A DNA stretch of 34,692 nt from Candidatus Merdiplasma excrementigallinarum (GTDB taxonomy: Bacteria > Bacillota > Clostridia > Lachnospirales > Lachnospiraceae): assembly GCA_018713435.1 (NCBI GenBank), contig DVOS01000047.1, forward strand, positions 1 to 34,692. The letters run 5' to 3'. The position numbers and the translations under genes were made by a program. Below are positions 10,397-19,676 of the stretch, in pieces (within the stretch, counting starts at the first letter, position 1; every line of letters begins with the position of its first letter). Under the pieces are notes generated by a model. It saw only the letters and a program-made list of their open reading frames with translations, made no database searches and had not been told where the DNA came from.

Positions 10397-11434
10397 CTAA
10401 TCTTCTTTCGGGGTTTTCAGGATTTCTCCGCATATTTCCATAATCAGCACCAGTCCCGCCGGTCCGGTAAACACCCCTGTGGGACCGAACAGGCACAGTC
10501 CTACGTAGACGGACAGGGCCATCACAAAGGGGTAGATTCCGATGCGCTTTCCGATCAGCCTGGGCTCCAGAAGTTCTCTGGCCGTATTGGTTACCAGAAA
10601 AAGAACCGCGTATCCCAGGGCCAGCCAGTACTGCTTTCGGATCACCAGAACCAGGGCCCAGGGCAGCAGCACCGTGCCGGTTCCCAGAAAAGGCAGCGCG
10701 TCCAGAATGCCCGTCACGATTCCCAGCGCCAGGGCATAGGGATTCCCCAGCACATACAGTCCCGCCACGCACATCACCATAATAATCCCGATAATAAGCA
10801 GCTGGGATTTTAAGTAGGAGCCGCCGGTGGAACAGATGCGGGACAGGATCCGCTTCACCCTTCCGTACAGCCGGTAAGTCTCCAGCTTTTCCCGGATACC
10901 CTCATAATCCCGCATCAGCAGAATCGCCCCGATAAAAATAATAAACAGAAACCCGGCCCACTGGGCCAGCTTTGTCAGATACTGGAAGGAATGGTTCAGC
11001 AGGTCCGGCGCCAGCTTTCCCTCTATGTGTTCCGCTGCCAGCGTAATTTGCCGGTCCGCCGCCTGGCTGATCTGTCCCTCCTCCAGCCCCAGGCGCTGCT
11101 CCAGCATGGCGCAGCAGTCGTCCACAAACCGGCCCGCTTCCCGGCAGTACCCTTCAAATCCGGCGGCAAACCGGCTGGCCTGATCTAAAAGGGCGCCGGT
11201 CAAAAACCAGACAGCCGCCCCGGCCAGAAGAAAAAAGCCGGTGAGGATTACCGCTCCCGCCACTTCCCTCTTGATGCGGATCCGGCGGCACACAGCGGAT
11301 ACCAGGGGATTGAGCATCCTGACCAGAAGCCAGGCGATAAAAAAAGGGAGCACATAGGGCAGCAGGAAGCGAATTCCCATCCAGACTGCCAGCGTAACTC
11401 CCAGAATTACTGCAACCCGTTTTTTTTCCGACAT
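10397..11434 (-). CDS. AI-2E family transporter / YtvI-like permease
   Basis: The 345-residue protein has about seven to eight membrane helices. It starts with a double-helix segment (about 7-37), has a soluble region of about 100 residues in the middle, and carries the family motif LDALPFLGTG with a following helix bundle. This is the layout of the AI-2 exporter superfamily, which includes sporulation membrane protein YtvI. The substrate cannot be predicted. The ATG start has AAGGAG 10 nt upstream. It lies between a pseudouridine synthase gene and the ATP synthase genes on the same strand. Confidence 0.82.
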   Translation of the reverse strand: MSEKKRVAVILGVTLAVWMGIRFLLPYVLPFFIAWLLVRMLNPLVSAVCRRIRIKREVAGAVILTGFFLLAGAAVWFLTGALLDQASRFAAGFEGYCREAGRFVDDCCAMLEQRLGLEEGQISQAADRQITLAAEHIEGKLAPDLLNHSFQYLTKLAQWAGFLFIIFIGAILLMRDYEGIREKLETYRLYGRVKRILSRICSTGGSYLKSQLLIIGIIMVMCVAGLYVLGNPYALALGIVTGILDALPFLGTGTVLLPWALVLVIRKQYWLALGYAVLFLVTNTARELLEPRLIGKRIGIYPFVMALSVYVGLCLFGPTGVFTGPAGLVLIMEICGEILKTPKED

Positions 11435-11495
11435 ACTTTGGCATCTCCTTTATCCTTCGCGGTATGATGCTTTAGTATGAACGGTTCAAGTCAAA

Positions 11496-12191
11496 TTATG
11501 CGCCTCCGGCAGGGAAATACCTTCCCTCCGGCCGGCATTGAAACGCCATTTCTTTTCCGGTTCCCGGATGGATAAACGCAAGAGACCAGGCGCACAGCGC
11601 CGGAAAATCTCCTTTGCCGAAATTCCCGGAACCGTATTTCCGGTCTCCCGCCAGCGGCATCCCCGCCCCTGCCATCTGGACCCGGATCTGATGATGCCGG
11701 CCGGTAAAAAGACGGATCTGCGCCAGAGCGGCCCGGCTTTCTTTCTCTCCCTCACCTCCGGGCACGTTCCAGGTTTTCAGGATCCGGTACTCCAGCACAG
11801 CCTTCCTGGCCCCTCTGGTTTCCTTTGGCACAATCCGGGAGCTGTTGGATGCCCGGTCCTGCAGCAGCCAGTCTTCCAGCCGTCCCTGAATCGGAATCTC
11901 CTCTTTTTCAGGAAGGGTTACCGCCAGATACTGCTTCACCATCCTTCCGTCCTGCACCTGGGCGCTGAGAGAGGCCGCCGCCTTTTTTGTTTTGGCGAAC
12001 ACCAGCAGTCCCTCCACCGGCTGGTCCAGCCGGTGGACCACCCCCAGGTAGGGCTCCTTTCCCTCCCTCTCCCACAGCCGGTTTTTCAGCATACTTACCA
12101 GATCAGGCGCGCCAACGCGGCCGCTCTGCACCGCAAGTCCCGCTTCTTTTCGGCACACCAGAACCTGGGAATCCTCAAATACAATCTCCAT
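11496..12191 (-). CDS. RluA-family RNA pseudouridine synthase
   Basis: The enzyme isomerises uridine to pseudouridine in rRNA or tRNA. The catalytic aspartate is Asp56 in VHRLDQPVEGLLVFAKT, the RluA-family active site motif in a form common in Clostridia. The downstream TGRHHQIRVQMA segment and GDRKYGS are also family hallmarks. There is no N-terminal S4 domain, so at 231 residues it is a short form. The target site is unknown. The ATG start has GGAGAGG upstream. It follows the response regulator by 31 nt. Confidence 0.9.
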   Translation of the reverse strand: MEIVFEDSQVLVCRKEAGLAVQSGRVGAPDLVSMLKNRLWEREGKEPYLGVVHRLDQPVEGLLVFAKTKKAAASLSAQVQDGRMVKQYLAVTLPEKEEIPIQGRLEDWLLQDRASNSSRIVPKETRGARKAVLEYRILKTWNVPGGEGEKESRAALAQIRLFTGRHHQIRVQMAGAGMPLAGDRKYGSGNFGKGDFPALCAWSLAFIHPGTGKEMAFQCRPEGRYFPAGGA

Positions 12192-12222
12192 CTTTCGTTT
12201 CCTCTCCTGTTCCGGCTTTTCC

Positions 12223-12912
12223 TCACATCTTGAACCGGTATCCCACGCCCCATATGGTCTCGATGTACTGAGGCTTGGCGGAATTTTTCTCGATTTTTTC
12301 CCGGATCTTCTTAATGTGAACCGTCACCGTGGCGATATCCCCGATGGACTCCATGTCCCAGATCTCTTTAAACAGCTCGTCTTTCGTAAATACATGGTTG
12401 GGATTCTGCGCCAGGAACGTAAGCAGGTCAAACTCCTTGGTAGTAAAGGCTTTTTCTGTGCCGTCCACCCAGACCCGGCGGGCTGTTTTGTCTATTTTCA
12501 GGCCCCGGATCTCAATAATGTCGTTGGCCTGCACGCTCATGTTCACCAGACGTTCATACTGGGCCAGATGGGCTTTCACCCGGGCCACCAGTTCGCTGGG
12601 ACTGAAGGGTTTTGTCATATAGTCGTCCGCCCCCAGGCCCAGGCCCCGGATCTTGTCTATATCGTCCTTCTTGGCCGAAACCATGATGATGGGCACATTT
12701 TTTTCTTCCCGCACCTGCCTGCAGATGTCAAAGCCGCTGACTCCGGGCAGCATCAGATCCAGGATCAGAAGGTTAAAGTCTTCTTCCAGGGCTCTCTTCA
12801 GCCCCTCCTCCCCGTCATTTTCGATCTCTACCTCAAAGCCGCTCAGTTCCAGATAATCTCTCTCCAGATCCGCGATGCTGGTTTCATCCTCAATGATTAA
12901 GATTCTGCTCAT
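12223..12912 (-). CDS. OmpR-family response regulator
   Basis: The receiver domain (about 1-115) has acidic residues in IIEDE (6-10), the phosphoacceptor Asp52 in LILDLML, and Lys in TKPF. The C-terminal winged-helix DNA-binding domain ends with TVHIKKIREKIE and TIWGVGYRF, typical of OmpR/PhoB regulators. Its ATG overlaps the stop of the kinase gene by 4 nt (ATGA), so the two are a co-translated pair. AGGAGGTG is placed upstream. The signal and regulon are unknown. Confidence 0.95.
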   Translation of the reverse strand: MSRILIIEDETSIADLERDYLELSGFEVEIENDGEEGLKRALEEDFNLLILDLMLPGVSGFDICRQVREEKNVPIIMVSAKKDDIDKIRGLGLGADDYMTKPFSPSELVARVKAHLAQYERLVNMSVQANDIIEIRGLKIDKTARRVWVDGTEKAFTTKEFDLLTFLAQNPNHVFTKDELFKEIWDMESIGDIATVTVHIKKIREKIEKNSAKPQYIETIWGVGYRFKM

Positions 12913-14387
12913 GCAGGCACCTCCTGGTATTTTCTGATCACAAAGTACAGGGTCGTTCCCCTTCCCAGCTGGCTGCTGGCCCAGATTTTTCCTCCGTGAT
13001 CCTCAATGATTTTTCTGACAATGGACAGCCCGATGCCGCTGCCTCCCTGGGCTGAATTCCGGGAAGCGTCCGTCCGGTAAAACCGGTCGAAAATGCTGGG
13101 CAGGTCTCTGGCCGCAATACCCTTTCCGTTATCCTCCAGCTCCACCTGGATAAAATCGCCGGCGTCCGTGATCCGCAGCTGGATTTTTCCCTTTGGTTTA
13201 TCAATATATTTTACGGAATTTCCGATGATATTATTGATCACCCGCTTCATCTGCTCCGCGTCCGCGATAATCACCGTATTTCGGTCCACCCGGTTTTCAT
13301 AGGTAAACTGGATGCCCCGCTCCTCCAGATCCAGGCATACTTCCTCGGCGCAGTCCTCAAAGTATTCCGCCACATTGATCTTATTAAAGGTATAGGGGAT
13401 CCGGTTTGTATCGATCTTGGAATAAAAGGTAAGCTCGTTGATCAGCCGGTCCATGTCGTTGGCTTTGTTGTAGATGGTTTTAATATAGCGGTCCATCTTC
13501 TCCGGGGTATCCGCCACCCCGTCCATAATGCCCTCCACATATCCCTTTACCGTGGTGATGGGGGTCTTCAGGTCATGGGAAATGTTGCTGATCAGCTCTT
13601 TATTCTCCCTGTCGTACTTCTCCTTCTCTTCCTCGGACTCCTTCAGCCGCTGCCGCATGGCCTCAAAATCCCGGAACAGATTGCTGATCTCCCCGTCTCC
13701 CTCCGGTTCCAGGGTAAAGTCCAGATTTCCCTCCCGGATCCGGTTCGTGGCCTCCTTCAGCTTGTTCAGCGGCCGGTTAATGCCCGTATAGATCCACAGC
13801 GCCATCAGGGACGCGGTAAAAATCAGGATCAGAATAATAGCGATCAGCATCTCTATCAGCAGCATCCGCATCTCCGGCAGAACGGCGGAGGCGGAGGTGA
13901 CAATAAAGGCGCTTCCCCGGGATCCGTCCGTAAAAGCGATATCCACCTGCTTTACCAGGGCTTTTGCCTCGCTTCCGATAAAGACGCTTCCGGAAATGTC
14001 CCGCTCCCCGTAAGCCGGCAGCTGCTCGAAAAGGGCGTCCACATTTTCCTCCGTGCCCTGATAAAAGATCTCATCGTCCCGGCGCACCAGCAGATAGGAA
14101 TATTTTTCATTCAGTTCACTGTTGATTTCCTGGAGAAAAGAAAAATTCAGGAAACTGTCCGGATCTGTATCCGCTTTGTCCTGCAGCTGCTCCCGGACCC
14201 TCTCCGTAGACCGGCTGATAATCTGAATGGAGCTTGAAAAACTGCCTAAACTGAAATCAATGTCGTATGTCTTTTCAATGGATTTGATCTGGTACTGACT
14301 GAAAACCAGAATCGCAGCTCCGCACAGAACAATGGGAATCAGAATCACCGCACAGAACGCAATGGTCAGTCTGGTCTTTAATTTCAT
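12909..14387 (-). CDS. sensor histidine kinase with HAMP domain
   Basis: The 492-residue membrane kinase has a first helix at about 8-30, an extracytoplasmic sensor region of about 140 residues, a second helix at about 175-200, a HAMP linker, and a HisKA domain with His271 in ISNISHDLKTPITT. The HATPase domain shows the N box (NNIIGNSVKYI), the G1 box DNGKGI and GGSGIGLSIV. The frame is open to a TTG at 14438, but the ATG at 14387 begins the membrane anchor directly and is about 64 nt from the predicted transcription start. Only a modest GAAGGG site precedes it. It phosphorylates the adjacent response regulator. Confidence 0.93.
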   Translation of the reverse strand: MKLKTRLTIAFCAVILIPIVLCGAAILVFSQYQIKSIEKTYDIDFSLGSFSSSIQIISRSTERVREQLQDKADTDPDSFLNFSFLQEINSELNEKYSYLLVRRDDEIFYQGTEENVDALFEQLPAYGERDISGSVFIGSEAKALVKQVDIAFTDGSRGSAFIVTSASAVLPEMRMLLIEMLIAIILILIFTASLMALWIYTGINRPLNKLKEATNRIREGNLDFTLEPEGDGEISNLFRDFEAMRQRLKESEEEKEKYDRENKELISNISHDLKTPITTVKGYVEGIMDGVADTPEKMDRYIKTIYNKANDMDRLINELTFYSKIDTNRIPYTFNKINVAEYFEDCAEEVCLDLEERGIQFTYENRVDRNTVIIADAEQMKRVINNIIGNSVKYIDKPKGKIQLRITDAGDFIQVELEDNGKGIAARDLPSIFDRFYRTDASRNSAQGGSGIGLSIVRKIIEDHGGKIWASSQLGRGTTLYFVIRKYQEVPA

Positions 14388-14457
14388 ATCCCATTGTCCC
14401 TTCTTTCGGTCTGACTCTGTATGAAAAACAGGGCGCAAGTCCCGTTATCTCTCAATC

Positions 14458-14486
14458 AGTATAGCACACCCCCGTTTCTTTCGCAT
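14458..14486 (-). promoter_or_regulatory. extended -10 promoter for the two-component operon
   Basis: On the minus strand there is TGCTATACT, an extended -10 (core TATACT at 14458-14463). The -35 region is poor (TGCGAA at 17 bp). It sits between the metK terminator and the kinase gene and could drive the long downstream gene run. Confidence 0.45.
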
Positions 14487-14517
14487 CTAAAGAAAGGGGG
14501 ATACTTCTAAATTTTCT

Positions 14518-14566
14518 ATAAAAAAAGGGTGCTGCTTCATCATGAATATCATGATTTGCAGCACCC
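14518..14566 (-). terminator. rho-independent terminator of metK
   Basis: On the minus strand GGGTGCTGC pairs with GCAGCACCC (9 bp), followed by seven T residues. Inside the loop lies a second perfect stem, ATCATGA with TCATGAT. It begins 13 nt after the metK stop. Confidence 0.9.
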
Positions 14567-14578
14567 TCCATGAAATTT

Positions 14579-15763
14579 TTATAAGTATTTTTTCAGTTCC
14601 TCCACCTTGTCCAGCTTCTCCCAGGGCAGATCCAGGTCGTTGCGGCCGAAGTGGCCGTAAGCGGCGGTCTGCTTGTAAATGGGACGGCGCAGGTCCAGCA
14701 TCCGGATGATGCCGGCGGGGCGCAGGTCAAAATGGGTGCGGACAATCTCGGTCAGCTTCTCATCCGACAGCTTTCCGGTTCCGAAGGTGTCCACCATGAT
14801 GGAGGTGGGTCTGGCCACGCCGATGGCGTAGGAGAGCTGAATCTCGCATTTGTCCGCCAGACCGGCAGCCACTATGTTCTTTGCCACATAGCGGGCCGCA
14901 TAGGCCGCGGAACGGTCCACCTTGGTGCAGTCCTTGCCGGAGAAGGCTCCGCCGCCGTGTCTTGCGTATCCGCCGTAGCTGTCCACAATAATTTTTCTTC
15001 CGGTGAGGCCGCTGTCCCCGTGGGGGCCTCCGATCACGAACCGGCCTGTGGGATTGATAAAGAATTTCGTATTTTCATCCACCATATCCTTCGGCAGAAT
15101 TTCATCAAATACATATTTCTTAATGTCTTTGTGAATCTGCTCCTGGCTCACATCCGGATCATGCTGGGTGGAGAGCACCACTGCGTCAAAGCGCACCGGC
15201 TTTCCGTCATCATATTCCACCGTCACCTGGGTTTTTCCATCGGGACGAAGATAGTTCAGCGTACCGTCCTTTCTTACTTTGGTCAGCTGACGGGCCAGCT
15301 TGTGGGCCACGGAGATGGCGCAGGGCATATACTCCTCCGTCTCGTTGGTGGCATAGCCGAACATCATGCCCTGGTCTCCGGCGCCGATGGCCTCGATCTC
15401 GTCCTCGCTCATCTGGTTTTCCTTCGCCTCCAGAGCCCGGTCCACGCCCATGGCGATATCGGTGGACTGCTCGTCGATGGCGGTGATTACGCCGCAGGTA
15501 TCCGCGTCAAAGCCGTATTTTCCTCTGGTGTACCCGATCTCGCGGACCGTATCTCGCACGATCTTCTGAATATCCACATAAGCCTTTGTGGTGATCTCTC
15601 CCATCACCAGCACCATGCCGGTGGTGGTGGCTGTCTCGCAGGCAACCCGGCTCATGGGATCCTGCTCCAGCAGCGCGTCCAGAATGGCGTCGGAAATCTG
15701 GTCGCACATTTTGTCCGGATGGCCTTCTGTCACGGACTCAGATGTAAATAATAATTTCTCCAT
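14579..15763 (-). CDS. metK: S-adenosylmethionine synthetase
   Basis: MetK makes SAM from methionine and ATP in the cytoplasm. The 394-residue length is normal. Visible signatures are the N-terminal [13 protein letters not shown] with the catalytic histidine, the [12 protein letters not shown] loop (about 127-138) and the [10 protein letters not shown]-loop-like motif with its KVDRSAAY continuation. The ATG start has AAGGAA upstream. A SAM-I riboswitch and its own terminator hairpin lie just before the gene, so synthesis should be shut off when SAM is abundant. Confidence 0.98.
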   Translation of the reverse strand: MEKLLFTSESVTEGHPDKMCDQISDAILDALLEQDPMSRVACETATTTGMVLVMGEITTKAYVDIQKIVRDTVREIGYTRGKYGFDADTCGVITAIDEQSTDIAMGVDRALEAKENQMSEDEIEAIGAGDQGMMFGYATNETEEYMPCAISVAHKLARQLTKVRKDGTLNYLRPDGKTQVTVEYDDGKPVRFDAVVLSTQHDPDVSQEQIHKDIKKYVFDEILPKDMVDENTKFFINPTGRFVIGGPHGDSGLTGRKIIVDSYGGYARHGGGAFSGKDCTKVDRSAAYAARYVAKNIVAAGLADKCEIQLSYAIGVARPTSIMVDTFGTGKLSDEKLTEIVRTHFDLRPAGIIRMLDLRRPIYKQTAAYGHFGRNDLDLPWEKLDKVEELKKYL

Positions 15764-15826
15764 GGTATGTTCCTTTCTTTTTTCTGCTGTTTGCTTTTCA
15801 CACCGGAGACTTTTTTTCTTTTACGG

Positions 15827-15855
15827 TATAAAAAAGTCCGCCAAAAAGGCGGACT
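15827..15855 (-). terminator. riboswitch expression platform terminator
   Basis: On the minus strand AGTCCGCC pairs with GGCGGACT across a five-T loop, followed by TTTTTTA. It lies 21 nt after the SAM-I aptamer and 64 nt before metK, so it is the expected off-switch when SAM binds. Confidence 0.92.
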
Positions 15856-15876
15856 CAATCATACAATCATCAAATC

Positions 15877-15977
15877 CCCTTATTGTTCGAGTTCACTCGC
15901 TCAGGTTGGCACCTTCCGATGATCGGGGTTGCCGTGGTTTCACAGGTCCTCTGTACCTCCGCCACTCTGAATAAGAG
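15877..15977 (-). ncRNA. SAM-I (S-box) riboswitch aptamer upstream of metK
   Basis: On the minus strand the P1 stem pairs CTCTTATT (5' end) with AATAAGGG (3' end). The core has the S-box signatures AGAGTGGCGGAGG, GAAACC, CGGCAACC, AGGTGCCAACCTG and GAGTGAACTCGAACA in the right order. The S-box class binds SAM and promotes termination. The following terminator and metK fit this role exactly. Confidence 0.95.
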
Positions 15978-16009
15978 AAAAGCAAAATTCTTTATTTTGT
16001 TACCAGAAC

Positions 16010-16038
16010 ACCTTACAGCTTTTTTGCCGTTTCGTCAA
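16010..16038 (-). promoter_or_regulatory. promoter of the SAM riboswitch-metK transcript
   Basis: On the minus strand there is TTGACG (16033-16038), a 17-bp spacer and TAAGGT (16010-16015), about 33 nt upstream of the aptamer P1 stem. The -35 is one mismatch from consensus and the -10 has two. Confidence 0.6.
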
Positions 16039-16046
16039 GTCTTTTT

Positions 16047-17135
16047 TCAGGTTTCTTCTTTTTCCATATATTTCATATAGCTGACCACCATGAGGGCGAT
16101 CTTAAAGGTGAGGGCGTCGTCAAATACCCTTATATCCAGGCCGGTGCTTTTCTGCAGTTTTTCCAGCCGGTAAACCAGGGTATTTCTGTGAACAAACAGC
16201 TGCCGGGCCGTCTCGGACACATTCAGGCTGTTCTCAAAAAACTTGTTGATGGTGGTCAGGGTCTCCTCGTCAAAGGAATCCGGCATCTGGTCCGTAAATA
16301 CCTCATTCATGAACATCTCGCACAGGTTCACGGGAAGCTGATAGATCAGCCTTCCGATCCCCAGCCGGTTGTAGGCGTGGATCCGCTTTTCACTGTAGAA
16401 AATTTTCCCCACGTTCAGCGCCATCCTGGCCTCCTTGTAGGATCTGGAAACCTGCTGGATTTCCTGGATGATGGTGCCGTAGGCCACCCGCACGCTGGAC
16501 ATAGCCTCCGCGTTCAGCATATCGCACAGCATCCGGGCGGTCTGCTCTGCCGTGTCATACTCTTCCCGCTCTCCCAGCTCCTGTACCAGAATGATGCTCT
16601 TCTCATCCACGGCGGTGATAAAATCTTTTCCTCCCGTTCCGAAAAGTCCCTTCATAATCTCCATGGCCGTGCTGTCCTGCTCATTTTTTGTCTCCACAAT
16701 GTAGACAATTCTTCTGGCTTCCGCCGCAATGTGAAGCTTTTTCGCCCTGTTATAGATATCCACCAGCAGCAGGTTGTCCAGCAGCAGATTCTGCACAAAA
16801 TTGTTTCTGTCAAATCTTTCCTTGTAGGCCGTGAGCAGTCCCTGGAGCTGGCAGACCGCCACCTTTCCCATCATATATACGTCCTCTCCCGTACCCCGGA
16901 CAATCAGCACAAGCTCCGGCACTTTCTCATCATACACTTTAAAAAAATGACAGCCCTGCATCTCCTGGCTGTCCGCCATGGACCGGGCGAACTGTCTGAC
17001 CGTCTCCTGGGAAAACTCCGTCATCTCCCAGGTGGAGGCCACCTGACTTCCCTCCTGATCCAGCACGCAGAAATCTATCTTTGTAATACTTCTCAATTCT
17101 TCAATGGTATTCTTAATTACCTGAGCTGAAATCAT
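16047..17135 (-). CDS. CdaR/PucR-type transcriptional regulator
   Basis: The 362-residue protein ends in a PucR-type helix-turn-helix: LNVSETARQLFVHRNTLVYRLEKL (about 303-326) followed by a DDALTFKIALMV segment. The N-terminus resembles a sugar-diacid-recognition or PAS-like sensory region, and the middle a GGDEF-like CdaR domain lacking a GGDEF signature. Such regulators control sugar acid or other catabolic genes in response to a small ligand. It follows the MsmX/UgpC ATPase gene on the same strand, but a terminator at 17183-17223 separates them. AGGAGG precedes the ATG. The ligand is not evident. Confidence 0.85.
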   Translation of the reverse strand: MISAQVIKNTIEELRSITKIDFCVLDQEGSQVASTWEMTEFSQETVRQFARSMADSQEMQGCHFFKVYDEKVPELVLIVRGTGEDVYMMGKVAVCQLQGLLTAYKERFDRNNFVQNLLLDNLLLVDIYNRAKKLHIAAEARRIVYIVETKNEQDSTAMEIMKGLFGTGGKDFITAVDEKSIILVQELGEREEYDTAEQTARMLCDMLNAEAMSSVRVAYGTIIQEIQQVSRSYKEARMALNVGKIFYSEKRIHAYNRLGIGRLIYQLPVNLCEMFMNEVFTDQMPDSFDEETLTTINKFFENSLNVSETARQLFVHRNTLVYRLEKLQKSTGLDIRVFDDALTFKIALMVVSYMKYMEKEET

Positions 17136-17182
17136 ACCTGTCCTCCTGTATCCCGTACTCTCAGTGATCTATCACATTTTAC

Positions 17183-17223
17183 AAAAAAGGGCCATAAAAT
17201 TCAATGCGAAATTTTATGGCCCC
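17183..17223 (-). terminator. rho-independent terminator of the ABC ATPase gene
   Basis: On the minus strand GGGCCATAAAATT pairs with AATTTTATGGCCC around a short loop, followed by six T residues. It lies 44 nt after the ATPase stop. Confidence 0.9.
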
Positions 17224-17267
17224 ATTTACGGCAGGAAACACTGCCGCGCTATGTTCAGATTTTTTTA

Positions 17268-18380
17268 TCAGTTGGTAATCGTCAGCTCCGTCTCTTTGTC
17301 AAACACATGGATCTTATCCACATCCAGGGCGAATTTCACCGTATCGCCGGTTCTGGCCTTGGTGCGGGGATTAACCCGGGCGGTCATGTTGCTGCCGTTT
17401 ACGGAGAAGTACAGGTATACCTCGGCGCCCAAAAGCTCATATACCTCGATCCTGGCTTCCATCACAGCCGGGGAGCTGACGATGACATCCTCCTCATCCG
17501 TCATATCCTCAGGGCGAATACCCATCACCACCGTTTTCCCGGCGTATCCCCCGTCAATCAGCTTCTTTGCCTTTCCGGCGGGAAGTTTGATTCCCGTTCC
17601 ATCCCCTGCCTTCAAAAATACATCCTGTCCGCTTACTTCCACCACGGCGTCCAGCATGTTCATCTGGGGAGAGCCGATAAATCCCGCCACAAACAGGTTT
17701 GCCGGGGCGTTATACAGATTCTGAGGCGTATCTACCTGCTGTACCACGCCGTCCTTCATTACTACAATCCGGGTGCCCAGGGTCATGGCCTCGGTCTGGT
17801 CATGGGTTACATAGATGATAGTGGCTCCCAGTCTCTGGTGCAGTTTGGAGATCTCGGTTCTCATCTGTACGCGCAGCTTGGCGTCCAGGTTGGACAGAGG
17901 CTCATCCATCAGGAACACCTTGGGATTACGCACAATGGCACGTCCCATGGCCACACGCTGTCTCTGGCCTCCGGAAAGAGCCTTGGGCTTCCGGTCCAGC
18001 AGCTTCTCCAGATCCAGGATCTTGGCCGCTTCCCGCACCATCTTGTCAATCTGGTCCTTGGGAGTCTTTCTCAGCTTCAGGCTGAATGCCATGTTGTCAT
18101 ACACCGTCATATGGGGATACAGAGCGTAGCTCTGGAACACCATGGCGATATCTCTGTCCTTGGGTTCCACATCGTTTACCACTCTGTCGCCGATTTTCAG
18201 CGTACCGGAGGTAATCTCCTCCAGGCCCGCAATCATTCGCAGGGTTGTAGATTTTCCGCAGCCGGAAGGTCCTACAAAAATGATAAATTCCTTGTCCTCG
18301 ATCTCCAGATTGAAGTCCTTCACAGCTTCAAACCCGTTGGGATATACCTTCGTAATATGCTCCAGTGATAAACTTGCCAT
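17268..18380 (-). CDS. sugar ABC transporter ATPase, MsmX/UgpC/MalK type
   Basis: The 370-residue ATPase energises sugar importers. It has Walker A GPSGCGKST (37-45), a Q-loop (MVFQSYALYPHM), the signature LSGGQRQR (about 135-142), Walker B VFLMDEPLSNLDA and the switch histidine in YVTHDQTEA. A C-terminal TOBE-like regulatory domain (about 240-370) follows, as in MalK and MsmX. No permease or binding protein is adjacent, so it probably serves several importers, as MsmX does in Bacillus. That sharing is inferred. AGGAGG precedes the ATG. Confidence 0.92.
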   Translation of the reverse strand: MASLSLEHITKVYPNGFEAVKDFNLEIEDKEFIIFVGPSGCGKSTTLRMIAGLEEITSGTLKIGDRVVNDVEPKDRDIAMVFQSYALYPHMTVYDNMAFSLKLRKTPKDQIDKMVREAAKILDLEKLLDRKPKALSGGQRQRVAMGRAIVRNPKVFLMDEPLSNLDAKLRVQMRTEISKLHQRLGATIIYVTHDQTEAMTLGTRIVVMKDGVVQQVDTPQNLYNAPANLFVAGFIGSPQMNMLDAVVEVSGQDVFLKAGDGTGIKLPAGKAKKLIDGGYAGKTVVMGIRPEDMTDEEDVIVSSPAVMEARIEVYELLGAEVYLYFSVNGSNMTARVNPRTKARTGDTVKFALDVDKIHVFDKETELTITN

Positions 18381-18613
18381 ACTCTCTCCTCCTGTATGTT
18401 TTTATTTTCGCAGGTTTTTCCTGTTCTTTTCAGATGAACCCAGCATACCAGACATTCCCCGTTTCCACCATGGAGGAAGTAGACAAACTTTTTTTCAAAC
18501 CCTTGTGACAAATGACCGGAAAGCTCCTCTTCCTCCCTTTCTGTGGTTAAATTGACGGAAATATCCTGATAATCTGTACAAATCGCCGAAGAGGATCTTT
18601 TGCCGGCTGAAAC
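18381..18613. other. intergenic space between divergent genes
   Basis: This stretch lies between the leftward ATPase gene and the rightward exonuclease gene. A possible extended -10 for the ATPase, TGGTATGCT (core at 18442-18447, minus strand), is visible without a good -35. Nothing else clear is seen: no convincing terminator, RNA gene or small gene. Confidence 0.4.
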
Positions 18614-18642
18614 TTGTATTTTGCGGGAAAACTGTGTATACT
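18614..18642 (+). promoter_or_regulatory. promoter of the exonuclease gene
   Basis: There is TTGTAT (18614-18619), a 17-bp spacer and TATACT (18637-18642). The start would be about 63 nt before the ATG at 18713. Confidence 0.6.
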
Positions 18643-18712
18643 GTACATTCAGGATAAAATGGGGCAAAAGAAGCAGAAAAACCGCGGTTTGGGAACCGCC
18701 GGAGGAAACGGT

Positions 18713-19675
18713 ATGAACTACATTGTTTTGGATTTGGAATGGAACCAGTGTCCGGAGGGAAAAGAAAAAGAGGAGCATCTTCTCCCCTTTGAAATCATTG
18801 AGATCGGCGCTGTAAAAGTGAATGAAAAGCATGAAATCACCGATCATTTTCATGAAATAATCCGCCCTGTGGTCTACAGGACGCTGCACCGGATGACCAG
18901 AGAAATCATCTCCCTTGAGGAAAAGGATCTGGCCGGTAAACGCACCTTTCCACAGGCATCCGCTGCTTTTATGGAGTGGTGCGGAGAGGACGCCCTCTTT
19001 TGTACCTGGGGGCCCGGAGATCTGATGGAACTGCAGCGAAATTTTGCCTGGCACCATATGGAAAACCCTTTCCCGTTTCCCCTGTTTTATTACGATATTC
19101 AGAAAATATTCAGCATTGTCTACGAAGACCGGAAAACCCGGAGGGGTCTGGAATTTGCGGTAGATTATCTGCAGATACCAAAATTAACGCCTTTTCACAA
19201 CGCCTATGACGATGCCCTCTATACCGCAAAGATCATGGAATATCTCACGGACGAGCAGATTCTTTCCAACTCTTCTGTGGATTATTACCGCACGCCCCAA
19301 AATCGGCGTCAGGAGATTCATATTCAGTACCCTACCTACTACAAATTTGTTTCCAAGCCCTTTTCCAGTAAAACGGAAGCGCTGAAAGACCGGGTCGTTT
19401 CTTCCACCCGCTGCTGCCTGTGCCGCAAAAATGCCAGGAAAAAAGTAAGATGGTTCTCCGGAGGAGGCCGCAATTATTTTTGCCTGGCCTGGTGTGACAC
19501 CCATGGCTGGCTGAAAGGAAAAGCCAGGATTCGCCAGCATACAGATGGAACCTATTATGTGGTAAAAACTCTGAAGCTGGTGGGAGATGAAGAGGCCTAT
19601 TCCATCCGGGAGAAGCAGGAGGTGCTCAGGCTGAAACGCCGCCTGAAACGCACCTTCCATACACGTGAAAAATAG
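18713..19675 (+). CDS. DEDD-family 3'-5' exonuclease with C-terminal Cys/His cluster
   Basis: The 320-residue protein has an RNase T/DnaQ-like exonuclease fold. Metal ligands are visible as Asp7 and Glu9 (VLDLEWNQ), Asp103 (GPGDLMEL), and His162 with Asp166 or Asp167 (HNAYDDALYTAKI), so it should cut single-stranded RNA or DNA from the 3' end. The C-terminus carries Cys234-x2-Cys237, Cys257, Cys261 and His264, which look like a zinc-binding extension. The open frame begins at 18614, but GGAGG lies 7 nt before the ATG at 18713, and the conserved domain starts there. It is transcribed against its neighbours and its stop is 1 nt from that of the convergent gene. Confidence 0.88.
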   Translation: MNYIVLDLEWNQCPEGKEKEEHLLPFEIIEIGAVKVNEKHEITDHFHEIIRPVVYRTLHRMTREIISLEEKDLAGKRTFPQASAAFMEWCGEDALFCTWGPGDLMELQRNFAWHHMENPFPFPLFYYDIQKIFSIVYEDRKTRRGLEFAVDYLQIPKLTPFHNAYDDALYTAKIMEYLTDEQILSNSSVDYYRTPQNRRQEIHIQYPTYYKFVSKPFSSKTEALKDRVVSSTRCCLCRKNARKKVRWFSGGGRNYFCLAWCDTHGWLKGKARIRQHTDGTYYVVKTLKLVGDEEAYSIREKQEVLRLKRRLKRTFHTREK

Positions 19676-19676
19676 C

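Noticed and set aside
18320-19057. Minus-strand open frame of 245 codons
   Set aside because: It is antisense to the exonuclease gene and overlaps the ABC ATPase start, with no family resemblance.
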